64,000 nucleotides of DNA from contig NZ_JAKJHW010000001.1 of the NCBI RefSeq assembly GCF_021646685.1, positions 434,001 to 498,000 of the forward strand, given 5' to 3'. A model generated the notes under the pieces. It was not told the DNA's origin. It saw only the letters and a list, made by a program, of their open reading frames with translations, and did not search any database. Of this stretch, positions 34,701-44,308 are shown one piece after another. Position 1 is the first letter of the stretch; each line of letters begins with the position of its first letter. Both the position numbers and the translations under genes were made by a program. This DNA is from Pseudalkalibacillus salsuginis (GTDB lineage Bacteria > Bacillota > Bacilli > Bacillales > Fictibacillaceae).

Positions 34701-34730
34701 TATTATTCCTATCTTTATAGTATGAATTAA
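34701..34730 (-). promoter_or_regulatory. Possible CymR operator upstream of yrrT
   Basis: The minus strand has an imperfect inverted arrangement TTAATTCATAC ... GATAGGAATAA, with the right half ATAGGAATAAT close to the known CymR half-site. CymR is encoded at 58396-58818. The assignment is from memory of the consensus. Confidence 0.4.
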
Positions 34731-34811
34731 GTTCAATATGGCTACAACATACCACATTCCTTGTTCTCTGGCAATATAGTTACCGATCGAACTTTTACAG
34801 ACATCTACCTC

Positions 34812-34870
34812 TTGACATAAAACAAGTCCGGAGAGTATAGTTAGATTCGTTAATTATTAGATTGTCTAAT
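34812..34870 (+). promoter_or_regulatory. Promoter and MarR-type operator of the MarR/MMPL operon
   Basis: TTGACA (34812-34817), an 18-base spacer and TATAGT (34836-34841) form a good SigA promoter. A 15-base palindrome ATTAGATTGTCTAAT (34856-34870) lies just downstream and is well placed for autorepression by the MarR protein. Confidence 0.7.
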
Positions 34871-34894
34871 CATTTAGGAACGGAGGTCTTTTTC

Positions 34895-35359
34895 ATGGAC
34901 GGTTGTTTATTGAATGAAATCATTCGACGTTATGAAAGTGTTTCCTTTTCGGTACAGAAAAAAGCGGAAACATTGATTAAAGAAGAAATAAGCGAAGACT
35001 TGACGAGCGATCAGCATTTCGTTTTGAGATACATCCACTCAAAAGAAGAATGTACATCTACAGAACTTGCTGATGTCTTCCATGTCAAAAAAAGCTCTGT
35101 TACGGCCATCATCAATCGACTCGTAAACCGGGGATTGATCGAGCGGAGGCGGGATACGGATGATCGTCGTATCGTATACCTATCCCTTTCTGAGAGTGGC
35201 GAGGAACTATTTGAACTATCACAAGAAAAAGTTCATCAGCTTGTAGCTTCCTTTATCCAAAAGTTTGACAAGGAAGAAATCATGCAGTTCATTAGTACTT
35301 ATGAAAAATTGGATGGTTACCTTGTTGACTTGATTAAAGGCGAGGAGGAAGAGAAGTGA
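34895..35359 (+). CDS. MarR-family transcriptional regulator
   Basis: This 154-residue winged helix-turn-helix regulator has TSTELADVFHVKKSSVTAII as the recognition helix region and DTDDRRIVYLSLSESG as the wing. The ATG at 34895 has GGAGG eight bases upstream. It overlaps the transporter by four bases (GTGA), so it probably represses that pump and responds to its substrate. B. subtilis ydgG-ydgH is organised the same way. Confidence 0.88.
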   Translation: MDGCLLNEIIRRYESVSFSVQKKAETLIKEEISEDLTSDQHFVLRYIHSKEECTSTELADVFHVKKSSVTAIINRLVNRGLIERRRDTDDRRIVYLSLSESGEELFELSQEKVHQLVASFIQKFDKEEIMQFISTYEKLDGYLVDLIKGEEEEK

Positions 35360-38300
35360 AATTTGTCGTTAAAGCGAGATGGTTCATCATCGGGTTATGG
35401 GTTCTAACAATTTTCGCTTTAGTCTCCACTTCTCCCAATATGGAAGACTTAGTCAGGGATAAGGGACAAATAAGCGTTCCTGACGGTTACACCTCTTCCA
35501 AAGCAGATGAAATATTGGATGATGCGGCTGGTGAAGATGAAACCGGATCTCGGGTAGCTCTCGTTTTCCATAATGAACAAGGACTTACAGATAAAGAATT
35601 AGCGGAGGCAGAACGTAGTATAAGAGAATTAAAAACCAATCAAGAAAAATTAGGAATTACAGAAATAACAACGCATTTCGATACACCTGATTTGAAAGAT
35701 CAACTCGTTGCAAAGGATGAGAAGACGATCCTAGTAGGTATCGATGTAAAATTCAATGATCGTACACCAGCGGAAACACGCGATGATCTATATGAAACGA
35801 TCGATTCAGCAAAGGTAGATCATTATTATACGAGCAGTTGGATGATCGATGAAGATTTGATTTCAAGTTCACAAGAAGGACTGAAGAAGACGGAAGGCAT
35901 CACAATCGTCTTTATATTATTGGTTCTTTTTCTGGTTTTCAGGTCAATCGCAGCGCCGATCATTCCTTTATTGACTGTAGGGGTGACTTATATCACATCC
36001 CAATCGATCGTCGGCTTTCTCGTTGATCGGTTCGACTTTCCACTATCGAATTTCACCCAGATCTTCTTGGTAGCCATCTTGTTTGGGATTGGGACAGACT
36101 ACTGCATTTTACTTTTGAGCCGATTTAAAGAAGAGATCCCGCATCATGAAACAGTTGATGGAGCAATCCTATCAACCTATAAGAACGCAGGGCGGACAGT
36201 TGTCTTCAGTGCTTTAGCTGTTATGATCGGTTTCTCATCGATCGGGCTCTCAACCTTTAAATTGTATCAATCTGCTGCTGCAGTGGCAGTCGGTGTCGGA
36301 GTATTGATCCTTGCCTTGCTCACGATCGTTCCATTCTTTTTGAAATTGTTCGGAGCAAAGTTATTCTGGCCTTCTAAGGGGAATCTTGAACATAAACAGA
36401 GTCGAATATGGGGCTGGGCTGGGCGTTTTACGTTTGCCCGTCCGATGATCTCTTTATTGATCGTCGGTTTGCTCACTTTGCCGTTCCTTCTTACGTATGA
36501 CGGGAAGCTTTCTTTCAATTCACTGAATGAGATTGGAAATGATTATGACTCTGTAAAAGCTTTCGATGTCATTTCAGATAGTTTTGGTCCTGGGGAATCA
36601 TTACCAACAAAAGTGGTTCTTAAACATGATGAAAAGCTTGATTCAAAAGAATATCTGTCAATCATTGAAGAAATCACACAGTCGATTGGAAGGGTCGACG
36701 GAATTGAAACGGTACGGAGTGCAACTCAACCAACAGGCACACAAATTGAAGACTTCTTCGTTTCCAACCAGGCTGAACAATTGAACAATGGAATCGGTGA
36801 AGGGAAAAATGGACTGAATCAGATCGGAGGAGGTTTATCCGAGGCTACTACTGAACTGAAAAAATCAGAACCGGAACTGACAGAAGCAACTTCTGGTATC
36901 GAGGGTCTCATAACAGGAACCCAAGACTTACAATCTGGCGTCAATCAACTAGGTGGCTCCCTGGAGAAAATTGAAGCAGGAATACGGAGCGGATCGGCTG
37001 GTGCAGATGAATTACAAAAAGCGATCAAAGAAGCTAAAGCTGGTACCCAATTGTTGATTGACAAACAAAAGGAATTACTTGAAGGGTATCAACAAATTTC
37101 AAATGGTGTTTCCCTTCTATATAATGAATATGAATTGATTCAAGGGAATTTAAACGATCTGTCCCAAGGTCTATCTTCCTTGCAAGGTGATTTGGAAAAG
37201 CTTGGTGAAGATCATCCGGAATTGAAAAATGACAAAACATATCTAACAGCTGTGGAAAAGAGTAAACAATCAACAGGAGCTGCAAAAAAACTTACAGTTG
37301 GCATGAACACGTTGAATCAAAACTTAGACAGCATAAATACGAAGTTCCTCAAAGCTAACAATGGCTTTGATAAGCTGATCCTCAAGCAAAAGGATTTGGT
37401 GAACGGCCTTAATCAAGTTTCACAACATCTCGGGAAATTGGAAAATGGCTTGAATCAAACGGCTGAAGGTCAAAGACAGGTCATTGATCAAGTTCCTGCC
37501 CTTTCCAACGGTTTACGTTCAGTGAACAGTGGCCAACAACAACTCCTTGACGGATTTGAGGGCTTGGATACGCAGATTAATCAATTGACGGATGGATTAG
37601 ACCAGAGTGTGGATGGCCTAGACGAAATATCGAATGGATTGACTTCAGCACAAGATTATTTATCTTCATTGAGTAGGTCAGGCAATCAAGCGACAGGTTG
37701 GTACATCCCTGATGAAGCTTTAAAAAGTAATGAATTCCAACAATCTCTGGATGCCTATATGACCAAAGAACGTACGATCACGACATTCGATGTCATTTTT
37801 TCGGAGAATCCTTATTCCACCGATTCGATGGATAAGGTGGGTGAAATTGAATCGGCCATCGAGCATTCGACTGAGGGTACAGCCCTGGAAGGAGCAGATT
37901 ATGGCATCGGTGGTGTAACAAGCATTAACCATGATTTGGAAGGAATATCGAACGCTGATTACAGTCGTACAGTACTGTTTATGTTGATTGGAATCTCAAT
38001 CATCCTGATCATTTTACTTAGGTCAATCATCATGCCAATCTATTTGGTGGCTTCACTAATTCTCACCTATTTCACTTCCATGGGGATGACAGAAGCGATT
38101 TTCGTCAACATTTTGGGCTATCCAGGCATCAACTGGACAGTACCGTTTTTCGGATTCGTCATTCTCGTTGCCTTAGGTGTGGACTATAGTATCTTTTTAA
38201 TGGACCGGTTCAATGAATACAACGAGCTGTCGGTAAAAGAGGCGATGATCCTATCGATGAAAAATATGGGTACAGTGATCTTATCTGCTGCTGTGATCCT

Positions 38301-38472
38301 TGGGGGTACCTTCGCTGCGATGTATCCTTCTGGTGTCCTTTCGCTCTTGCAAATCGCGACAGTCGTTTTAACCGGATTGTTCCTTTACGCACTTGTACTT
38401 CTTCCGTTGTTCGTCCCAGTCATGGTAAAATTATTCGGGAATGCCAACTGGCTGCCTTTCAAAAGGAACTAG
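35356..38472 (+). CDS. MMPL/RND-family transporter
   Basis: This 1038-residue transporter has two halves of membrane helices (about residues 10-350 and 870-1030) with RND motifs such as GIGTDYCILLLSRFKEE and ALGVDYSIFLMDRFNEY. A long extracytoplasmic region (about residues 450-780) is rich in NGLNQ/GLD-type heptads and probably forms a coiled coil. It is likely a proton-driven exporter of a drug, lipid or surface molecule. It is translationally coupled to marR. Confidence 0.9.
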   Translation: MKFVVKARWFIIGLWVLTIFALVSTSPNMEDLVRDKGQISVPDGYTSSKADEILDDAAGEDETGSRVALVFHNEQGLTDKELAEAERSIRELKTNQEKLGITEITTHFDTPDLKDQLVAKDEKTILVGIDVKFNDRTPAETRDDLYETIDSAKVDHYYTSSWMIDEDLISSSQEGLKKTEGITIVFILLVLFLVFRSIAAPIIPLLTVGVTYITSQSIVGFLVDRFDFPLSNFTQIFLVAILFGIGTDYCILLLSRFKEEIPHHETVDGAILSTYKNAGRTVVFSALAVMIGFSSIGLSTFKLYQSAAAVAVGVGVLILALLTIVPFFLKLFGAKLFWPSKGNLEHKQSRIWGWAGRFTFARPMISLLIVGLLTLPFLLTYDGKLSFNSLNEIGNDYDSVKAFDVISDSFGPGESLPTKVVLKHDEKLDSKEYLSIIEEITQSIGRVDGIETVRSATQPTGTQIEDFFVSNQAEQLNNGIGEGKNGLNQIGGGLSEATTELKKSEPELTEATSGIEGLITGTQDLQSGVNQLGGSLEKIEAGIRSGSAGADELQKAIKEAKAGTQLLIDKQKELLEGYQQISNGVSLLYNEYELIQGNLNDLSQGLSSLQGDLEKLGEDHPELKNDKTYLTAVEKSKQSTGAAKKLTVGMNTLNQNLDSINTKFLKANNGFDKLILKQKDLVNGLNQVSQHLGKLENGLNQTAEGQRQVIDQVPALSNGLRSVNSGQQQLLDGFEGLDTQINQLTDGLDQSVDGLDEISNGLTSAQDYLSSLSRSGNQATGWYIPDEALKSNEFQQSLDAYMTKERTITTFDVIFSENPYSTDSMDKVGEIESAIEHSTEGTALEGADYGIGGVTSINHDLEGISNADYSRTVLFMLIGISIILIILLRSIIMPIYLVASLILTYFTSMGMTEAIFVNILGYPGINWTVPFFGFVILVALGVDYSIFLMDRFNEYNELSVKEAMILSMKNMGTVILSAAVILGGTFAAMYPSGVLSLLQIATVVLTGLFLYALVLLPLFVPVMVKLFGNANWLPFKRN

Positions 38473-38509
38473 CCAAGTGTAGATTTGTGACTAGGAGTGT
38501 GAGCGAATA

Positions 38510-38719
38510 ATGGAACTTCACCTTGATTTCATCGAAGACAAAGTCGAGATCTTTGAAGCTAATGAACTTTCAAAATTGGAAACGATTATACAAGAAAAGA
38601 TCGAACAGAACAAAGCCCTTTTACTTCGAGTACATCATGTATCACACCAAGTGACCATCGATCCATCGAGTGGGAGGCATTTGTATTCAGCTGTCATTCA
38701 TTTCAGATATAAAGGCTGA
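38510..38719 (+). CDS. yrzA: YrzA, DUF2536 protein
   Basis: This 69-residue soluble protein starts MELHLDFIEDKVEIFEANEL and has LLLRVHHVSHQV and HLYSAVIHFRYKG, which match DUF2536 (YrzA). GGAGTGTGAG precedes the ATG. Function is unknown. It has its own terminator. Confidence 0.8.
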   Translation: MELHLDFIEDKVEIFEANELSKLETIIQEKIEQNKALLLRVHHVSHQVTIDPSSGRHLYSAVIHFRYKG

Positions 38720-38729
38720 AAAAAGATGT

Positions 38730-38762
38730 AGGAGTCGACAAAACCATGTCGGCTCCTTTTTT
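38730..38762 (+). terminator. Terminator of yrzA
   Basis: Stem AGGAGTCGACA/TGTCGGCTCCT (one G-T pair) and T6. Confidence 0.9.
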
Positions 38763-38877
38763 CTACGGCTCAGGTCTGATTTTTAAATAGTGCCGAGGTT
38801 CGTTGTTTCATTTCTGAAACTGTCTTAATCTAAAACAAGGAAGAAATTAACAAACATCATTGAAAGTAGGTTTTATT

Positions 38878-39723
38878 ATGAAAATGCTTTTGGCAATCTT
38901 AATCATTGTAATAGGAGTCTATCTCCTATTCACCGAAACGAGATTCAAATGGTTCGGTTTTGCTGATGACAAGACCTTTTCAGAAACAGTGGATGATACA
39001 AAGCTGATTGATATCGATGTGTCTGGTGTAAACACGGAAATCATACTCGAAAACCGTGATGACTTAAGGGTGCAATTGAAAGGGAAAGGAAGCGTAGATG
39101 TTGATAGACGCGGTGATGATATCAATGTGAAAGCAAGAAGAGGCTGGTTCCATTGGTTTGGATTTGATCGCTCCAAATTGACCATCCATGTACCTGAAAA
39201 GTATGATCAAAAAATGAATCTGGATAACGGCTCAGGGAACCTCTCATTTGCGGGATCCTCTGACCCCATTAAATTAAAAACCTTAGAAATCGATATGAAC
39301 TCCGGAAATCTTAATCTTAAAAATATCCATGCAGAAAAGTTTATACATGATGGATCCTCAGGAAATGTAGATATCAATAATTTGAAAACTGAATCAGCTT
39401 CCTTCGATATCAGCTCCGGAAATGTAAAGGTAAAGAAATTTTCTGGCGCATTGACGGCTGACATGTCCTCTGGGAATTTCAACATTCAGATGGAAGAATT
39501 GACCGGTGATGTCGATGTCGAGATCAGTTCAGGTTCTGCCAATCTGGATTTGCCAAAGGAGGCTGACTTCAAGTTGAAAGGAAAAACGAGCAGTGGTGCC
39601 ATTCATTGTAACTTTCCTTTAAAAAACCAGACATCGGATCGAAAAGTCATTGAAGGTACACATGGTTCAGGAGAACACCTTATTGTATTATCGGTATCAA
39701 GCGGAAATATTAAAGTGCATTAG
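38878..39723 (+). CDS. DUF4097 (LiaG-like) membrane-anchored repeat protein
   Basis: This 281-residue protein has one N-terminal membrane helix and an outside domain built of recurring SSGN/NSGN turns (about every 18-22 residues), predicted as a beta-solenoid. The pattern fits DUF4097, the domain of LiaG. The ATG at 38878 follows AGG at good spacing, with a weaker TTG upstream. No lia genes are nearby, so the role is open. Confidence 0.75.
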   Translation: MKMLLAILIIVIGVYLLFTETRFKWFGFADDKTFSETVDDTKLIDIDVSGVNTEIILENRDDLRVQLKGKGSVDVDRRGDDINVKARRGWFHWFGFDRSKLTIHVPEKYDQKMNLDNGSGNLSFAGSSDPIKLKTLEIDMNSGNLNLKNIHAEKFIHDGSSGNVDINNLKTESASFDISSGNVKVKKFSGALTADMSSGNFNIQMEELTGDVDVEISSGSANLDLPKEADFKLKGKTSSGAIHCNFPLKNQTSDRKVIEGTHGSGEHLIVLSVSSGNIKVH

Positions 39724-39774
39724 GATATTTAATATAAAACTCTATTAAAGTTCATTGTTGATATTTTTTCGGTC

Positions 39775-39890
39775 AATCCGCAAGCCCTCACCTCCACAGG
39801 ATGTGCTGGCTTCGACGTCCCACCCCAGGACATGGTTGTTTTTAGTCGGAGATCTTTAAATTGCAGGTCACGCCGGGCTTGCCTGGATAC
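39775..39890 (+). repeat. Possible fragment of another interspersed repeat
   Basis: The stretch contains two related blocks, CCACAGGATGTGCTGG and CCCCAGGACATGGTTG, and a G+C-rich non-coding sequence unlike its neighbours. I see no second copy in the window, so the call rests on composition and internal similarity. Confidence 0.3.
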
Positions 39891-39899
39891 TTATAAAAG

Positions 39900-39943
39900 G
39901 AAATGACCCTTAGGAACCAACTATCCTTTGGGTCATTTCTTTT
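39900..39943. terminator. Terminator between the DUF4097 gene and yrrS
   Basis: Stem GAAATGACCC/GGGTCATTTC with TTTTC following. Confidence 0.85.
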
Positions 39944-39952
39944 CATATTTCA

Positions 39953-40642
39953 CTAATTTGCTGCTCCAGGTTCTCGCGTGACAGAAGTCGGTTTCCAGCC
40001 TTCACCTTCCACCCATTCCAACATGACGACGTAAGGATTGTCTTTCTCTGCCGCCGTACTTACAATGCCTTTTGCTGTAGTCGGCGACCCGCCATTTCCA
40101 ATCCACCAGTATTCAATTTCATCAGGTGATAGACCAGTCGCATATTGAAGTGCTTTTTCTTTTTCTTTCCAATCTGTTGTCCCTTTTTCAAAACTGGATT
40201 GGTGTGCACCTTCCTGTTCAGTACCTACAGGCTCCCAATCACCATCTGGTCCAGCCGTTTCATCTTTATATGTCTTATAGCCTTCCTGATCTTCGCTGCT
40301 TGAATCAGATGAATCCTCTTCTTCTTTTACGGAAGGTTCATCTTTCTGGGATTCGCTGTCAGTTTTATCTTCATTTTCCTTACTCTCTTCATCCCCTGTT
40401 GCTTGTTTATCTGTGTTTTCATCATTGCTTGAGTCGTCAGGTTGTCCATTTGGATCTGATACCGAAGCGGAATTTTCTTGATTTGATTGTTCAGTTGCAG
40501 ATTCATCATCACCAATTAGCATAGACGCGCCGACGGCAAGGATCCCGATGAAGACGATACCGATCAATATATTCAATATAAGCGTTTGCTTTTTATTTTT
40601 TTTTGTCCGTGCATATCTTGAGCTGGAAAAATTATCTCTCAT
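39953..40642 (-). CDS. yrrS: YrrS, DUF1510 membrane-anchored protein
   Basis: This 229-residue protein has a short cytoplasmic N-terminus, one membrane helix (about residues 22-43), a long Ser/Asp/Glu-rich low-complexity linker (about residues 50-120) and a conserved C-terminal DUF1510 domain (WIGNGGSPTTAKGIVS). This is typical of YrrS, which is found with the class B penicillin-binding protein gene pbpI, as here. Confidence 0.88.
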   Translation of the reverse strand: MRDNFSSSRYARTKKNKKQTLILNILIGIVFIGILAVGASMLIGDDESATEQSNQENSASVSDPNGQPDDSSNDENTDKQATGDEESKENEDKTDSESQKDEPSVKEEEDSSDSSSEDQEGYKTYKDETAGPDGDWEPVGTEQEGAHQSSFEKGTTDWKEKEKALQYATGLSPDEIEYWWIGNGGSPTTAKGIVSTAAEKDNPYVVMLEWVEGEGWKPTSVTREPGAAN

Positions 40643-40832
40643 GGTCTCCCCTCCAATTCTAAATATTATTCTACCACTCTACATAGATTCGATGAAGGAT
40701 TAATTTTCATACCGTACAAAAAAATTTTGTTCGTTTAATAATGTGAATATTTGTAATTTTGAAACTAATTTTGTCGTTAAAGAGGATTTTCGCCATATCA
40801 TGACCAATATATGTAATAAGGAGGGGTGAAGT

Positions 40833-41069
40833 ATGCAGTTTACAACTTTTCATTCAGAAGATTGGAATCTTAAAACGTTTCATACGATCGGCTATCAAAA
40901 AGATACGCAAACGTTACATGTCTGTTTACATGATGGTTCCACACTTGAAGTACTTGATGTATCTGAACAAAGGCTCTTTGAATTTATCCTTGCGCCTTAC
41001 AAAGAACAGCATCTTCAGGACCATGTTCTCCCCAACCATGATGTTAAAGTTGTCCAAACCAAAACATAA
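40833..41069 (+). CDS. KTSC-like small protein (78 aa)
   Basis: This soluble 78-residue protein has IGYQKDTQTLHVCLHDGSTLEV and a C-terminal helix, resembling the KTSC domain. AAGGAGGGGTG precedes the ATG. It is an isolated plus-strand gene between yrrS and pbpI, convergent with pbpI. Function is unknown. Confidence 0.6.
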   Translation: MQFTTFHSEDWNLKTFHTIGYQKDTQTLHVCLHDGSTLEVLDVSEQRLFEFILAPYKEQHLQDHVLPNHDVKVVQTKT

Positions 41070-41080
41070 TATATAATTGC

Positions 41081-42847
41081 TCAGTCTGGTTGTTGTTGTC
41101 TTTCATACAGCTGTTGGACTATCTGTGCAAATGTCTTGTTCGTTGCAGTTTCTCCTTCAGCTGCATCCAAGTCAACAACGGCCAGCGCATATTTTGGAGC
41201 ATCAGCCGGAAAATAACCCGCAAACCACTTGTTGTAAACCTTAAGATCCTTGTTCCCTTTTTCAGCTGTCCCGGATTTCCCTGCTACAGTCCAGGGTAAT
41301 TCGTTAAAGGATACGTGTCCTGTGCCATTTGGATCTGTAACGACTCCTTCTAATAACATTTGAAGCTTTTTGATGGTATAGCGAGATAAAGTTTCACCAT
41401 CCATTTCTTTTTCCTCGAAATCGGCAAGTGTCGTCCCGTTCTTGTAGAGAACTGAATGGGCTGAGCGCACTTGTTTTTTTGTGCCTCCTCTTGCTATAGT
41501 CGCCATCATATTTGCAACAGAAAGAGGAGAAACCTTCACATTCAATTGTCCGATTGCGGTTTGGGCAATTCCCCGGGGAACATGCTTGTCCTGTTCGTTA
41601 TTCCATATTTTAGTTCGGTGCTCATCAGGAAAGTGCGTGAAGTCCTCTAGATGGAACACATCGCCTTTCCAACCAGCATAGTCTGCCATTCCTAATTTCC
41701 CTGAATATTCTTCTATAATATCCAGATCTTGTTCCATCATTTCATTAAGCAGCGTTGCAAATGTGTTGTTGCAACTCTGAAAAAAACTTTCTTCGAAAGA
41801 GAGATAGCCCAGATCACGTTGCCCTTCGCCGTCATTATACGTGTTTTGGCTGCAATTGAAGGTTCGTTCCGGATCGTTTGCAAGATGTTCCTCTTCAATC
41901 GCTGCTGCTGCCGTCACTATTTTAAAGACAGAGCCTGGGAAATGGGAGGAGAGCATCTGATTCTCCGTTCCATCAGCAAGCGGGTTATGTTTTGGAGGTA
42001 ATGGACGGCTGACCATGGCCAGAACGTCACTGGACGCCACATCCAACAAAACAGCTCCGCCTTTCTTTATCCTGAATTCATCAATTGCATCTTCAAGAAT
42101 TTGTTGCGCGACTGGATCCAATGTCGTTTTTAAAGAAACCGGATAAAAAGGATTGGATGGTGCGGTATATTTTACGTCAAACCCAAAAAGCGGTTTGCCT
42201 GATTGTTCAACATGGTAGATGAGCTTCGATTCCCCTTCTGATATCAAGAATGGATCGAAAGCTTCTTGTACCCCGTTGACACCGACCTTTGTGGATTGGC
42301 TTATCAGTCCTTTCTCGATACGTTCAGGGTACTTGTTCCGTATCGTTTCAGGACTTTCTCGAATAGAACCGATAAAATGCCTCGCAAACGTGCTTCCCTC
42401 ATTGGTTGAGAGCATTTGGCCGAAAGCTCCCTGAATCCTCAATTCATTCACTTCATCGACTGTTTCGCCATTTATATCTTTATTTTTTATAACAAGTGGA
42501 TCTTTACGGTTCTCTAACTGGCTTTTCAATTCAAAAGTGGACCGGCCGATAATCTGGCCGATCTCCTTAAGGGCTTTTTCATTCTCATTTAAAAAAGGAA
42601 AAAGGATAATGGAAGGCTCATGTACTTTAACTAAAAGATTCCCGTAACGGTCCTCCATTTTCCCTCTCCCATCGTCTAGAGCGATTGAGTGGATCCGTTG
42701 CTTCACACTTTCTTCAACAAGGTTTACCTGGTATTTTGAGAAAGAGTGTGTATCAATCAATTGGATAAAAGCAAGCCTGCCGATCAGCAAAGCAAACATC
42801 AGGCTGAGTACAATCAGGAAATGATAAATTCTTTTCGGAATGTTCAT
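41081..42847 (-). CDS. pbpI: Penicillin-binding protein PbpI (PBP4b, class B)
   Basis: This membrane-anchored transpeptidase of about 588 residues has an N-terminal helix, a dimerisation domain and a transpeptidase domain. The active motifs are PGSVFK (SxxK), SCNN (SxN) and KSGTAEKG (KTG-type). It cross-links peptidoglycan. The ATG at 42847 is seven bases after AGGTGG. It lies upstream of yrrS on the minus strand. Confidence 0.92.
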   Translation of the reverse strand: MNIPKRIYHFLIVLSLMFALLIGRLAFIQLIDTHSFSKYQVNLVEESVKQRIHSIALDDGRGKMEDRYGNLLVKVHEPSIILFPFLNENEKALKEIGQIIGRSTFELKSQLENRKDPLVIKNKDINGETVDEVNELRIQGAFGQMLSTNEGSTFARHFIGSIRESPETIRNKYPERIEKGLISQSTKVGVNGVQEAFDPFLISEGESKLIYHVEQSGKPLFGFDVKYTAPSNPFYPVSLKTTLDPVAQQILEDAIDEFRIKKGGAVLLDVASSDVLAMVSRPLPPKHNPLADGTENQMLSSHFPGSVFKIVTAAAAIEEEHLANDPERTFNCSQNTYNDGEGQRDLGYLSFEESFFQSCNNTFATLLNEMMEQDLDIIEEYSGKLGMADYAGWKGDVFHLEDFTHFPDEHRTKIWNNEQDKHVPRGIAQTAIGQLNVKVSPLSVANMMATIARGGTKKQVRSAHSVLYKNGTTLADFEEKEMDGETLSRYTIKKLQMLLEGVVTDPNGTGHVSFNELPWTVAGKSGTAEKGNKDLKVYNKWFAGYFPADAPKYALAVVDLDAAEGETATNKTFAQIVQQLYERQQQPD

Positions 42848-42980
42848 GGGAATCCACCTCATCAACATTCTCACCTGAAACTGCTTTTTTTAAAACAAAG
42901 TTTTTTATGAGTTGACACAGGGTTGGTAAACTTTTTTACAACGTCGGTTAGCTTCATCGCTGAAAAGTCCTTTTAAAAAA

Positions 42981-43007
42981 CCCGTTCATCTACTCGATAA
43001 ACGGGTC
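42981..43007 (-). terminator. Terminator of greA
   Basis: ACCCGTT/AACGGGT stem with a T-run on the minus strand, just after greA. Confidence 0.8.
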
Positions 43008-43017
43008 AATCCTTTAA

Positions 43018-43494
43018 TCAGCCTACTTCTACGATGCGTACGTTCATTTCCCCGCCTGGCGTTTGTACGGCTACTTCATCGCCGACTGTACGGCCTAACA
43101 GGCTCTTAGCCATCGGTGAATCATTAGAAATCTTACCTTCGAATGGATCTGCTTCTGCACTGCCGACAATAGTATACGATTCTTCATCCCCATCAGGTAA
43201 CTCGATGAATTTTACTGACTTGCCAATAGAGACGACGTTAGGATTTTGATTTTGCTCTTCAATGATTTCGGCATTCCGGACCATCTTTTCAAGCTGTTGG
43301 ATACGCGCTTCAACGAAAGCCTGCTCATCCTTAGCTGCATCGTACTCCGAGTTCTCTGATAAATCTCCAAAACCTCTCGCCACTTTGATACGTTCGACAA
43401 CCTCTTTACGCTTTTCCGTTTTTAAGTATTCTAATTCATTTTCGATTTTCTGCTTGCCCTCTTCTGTCATGTAATGTTTCTTTTCTTCTGCCAT
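43018..43494 (-). CDS. greA: Transcription elongation factor GreA
   Basis: This 158-residue protein has an N-terminal coiled coil with the tip [18 protein letters not shown], where the acidic residues enter the RNA polymerase channel, and a C-terminal FKBP-like domain ending MNVRIVEV. It rescues backtracked polymerase. The next gene upstream is udk, about 150 bases away. Confidence 0.97.
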   Translation of the reverse strand: MAEEKKHYMTEEGKQKIENELEYLKTEKRKEVVERIKVARGFGDLSENSEYDAAKDEQAFVEARIQQLEKMVRNAEIIEEQNQNPNVVSIGKSVKFIELPDGDEESYTIVGSAEADPFEGKISNDSPMAKSLLGRTVGDEVAVQTPGGEMNVRIVEVG

Positions 43495-43648
43495 TATGTG
43501 CTCACTCCTCTAAAACCTTCTCGTTACCGACTAGTATATGCATACAAACAAATGACGTATTATTAAAAAATGTAAACGTAAACATTGTGTATTACGAGTT
43601 GAAAATCTTCACCCCAAATATTGAAAACAGAGGTGAACTGATCCCCTG

Positions 43649-44290
43649 TCATGGTTTTAATATTTCTTTTGTTTCCAAAATGGTTTTGATTTTCGTTACC
43701 ATCAGATCGATCGCTACTCGGTTTTGACCACCTTCAGGAATTATGATATCAGCATAACGCTTTGTCGGTTCAATAAATTGATTATGCATCGGACGAACTA
43801 CCGTTGTATATTGCTCGATTACAGAGTCGATGGTACGTCTCCGTTCGTTGATATCACGAAGTAGACGTCTGATGATACGGACGTCTGCATCAGTATCAAC
43901 GTATAATTTAATATCCATCAAATCACGCAACCGTTCGTCCTCTAAAATAAGTATACCTTCTAATATAATAACATCTTTTGGATCAATTGGAATTATTTTA
44001 TCACTTCTTGTGTGCGCTGTATAGTCATAAACCGGTTTTTCAATGGACTGTTTGTTTTGGAGCAGTTCGATATGTTGGATCAGCAAATCATTATCGAATG
44101 CAAGTGGATGATCGTAATTCGTTTCGAGCCTCTCTTCCATTGATTTATCGGATTGATCTTTATAGTATGCATCCTGTTCAAGGATTAAAATCGATTGATC
44201 AGCAAACTGTCTGAAAATCTCTTTTGCTACAGTCGTCTTTCCAGAGCCTGAACCTCCAGCAACGCCTATTACAACTGGTTTCTTACCCAT
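43649..44290 (-). CDS. udk: Uridine kinase
   Basis: This 213-residue kinase has the P-loop [25 protein letters not shown] and NYDHPLAFD. It phosphorylates uridine and cytidine in salvage. It lies 18 bases after the trmR stop. In B. subtilis, yrrN and yrrO lie between udk and yrrM. They are absent here. Confidence 0.96.
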   Translation of the reverse strand: MGKKPVVIGVAGGSGSGKTTVAKEIFRQFADQSILILEQDAYYKDQSDKSMEERLETNYDHPLAFDNDLLIQHIELLQNKQSIEKPVYDYTAHTRSDKIIPIDPKDVIILEGILILEDERLRDLMDIKLYVDTDADVRIIRRLLRDINERRRTIDSVIEQYTTVVRPMHNQFIEPTKRYADIIIPEGGQNRVAIDLMVTKIKTILETKEILKP

Positions 44291-44308
44291 GCTTCTTCCC
44301 CTTCATTC

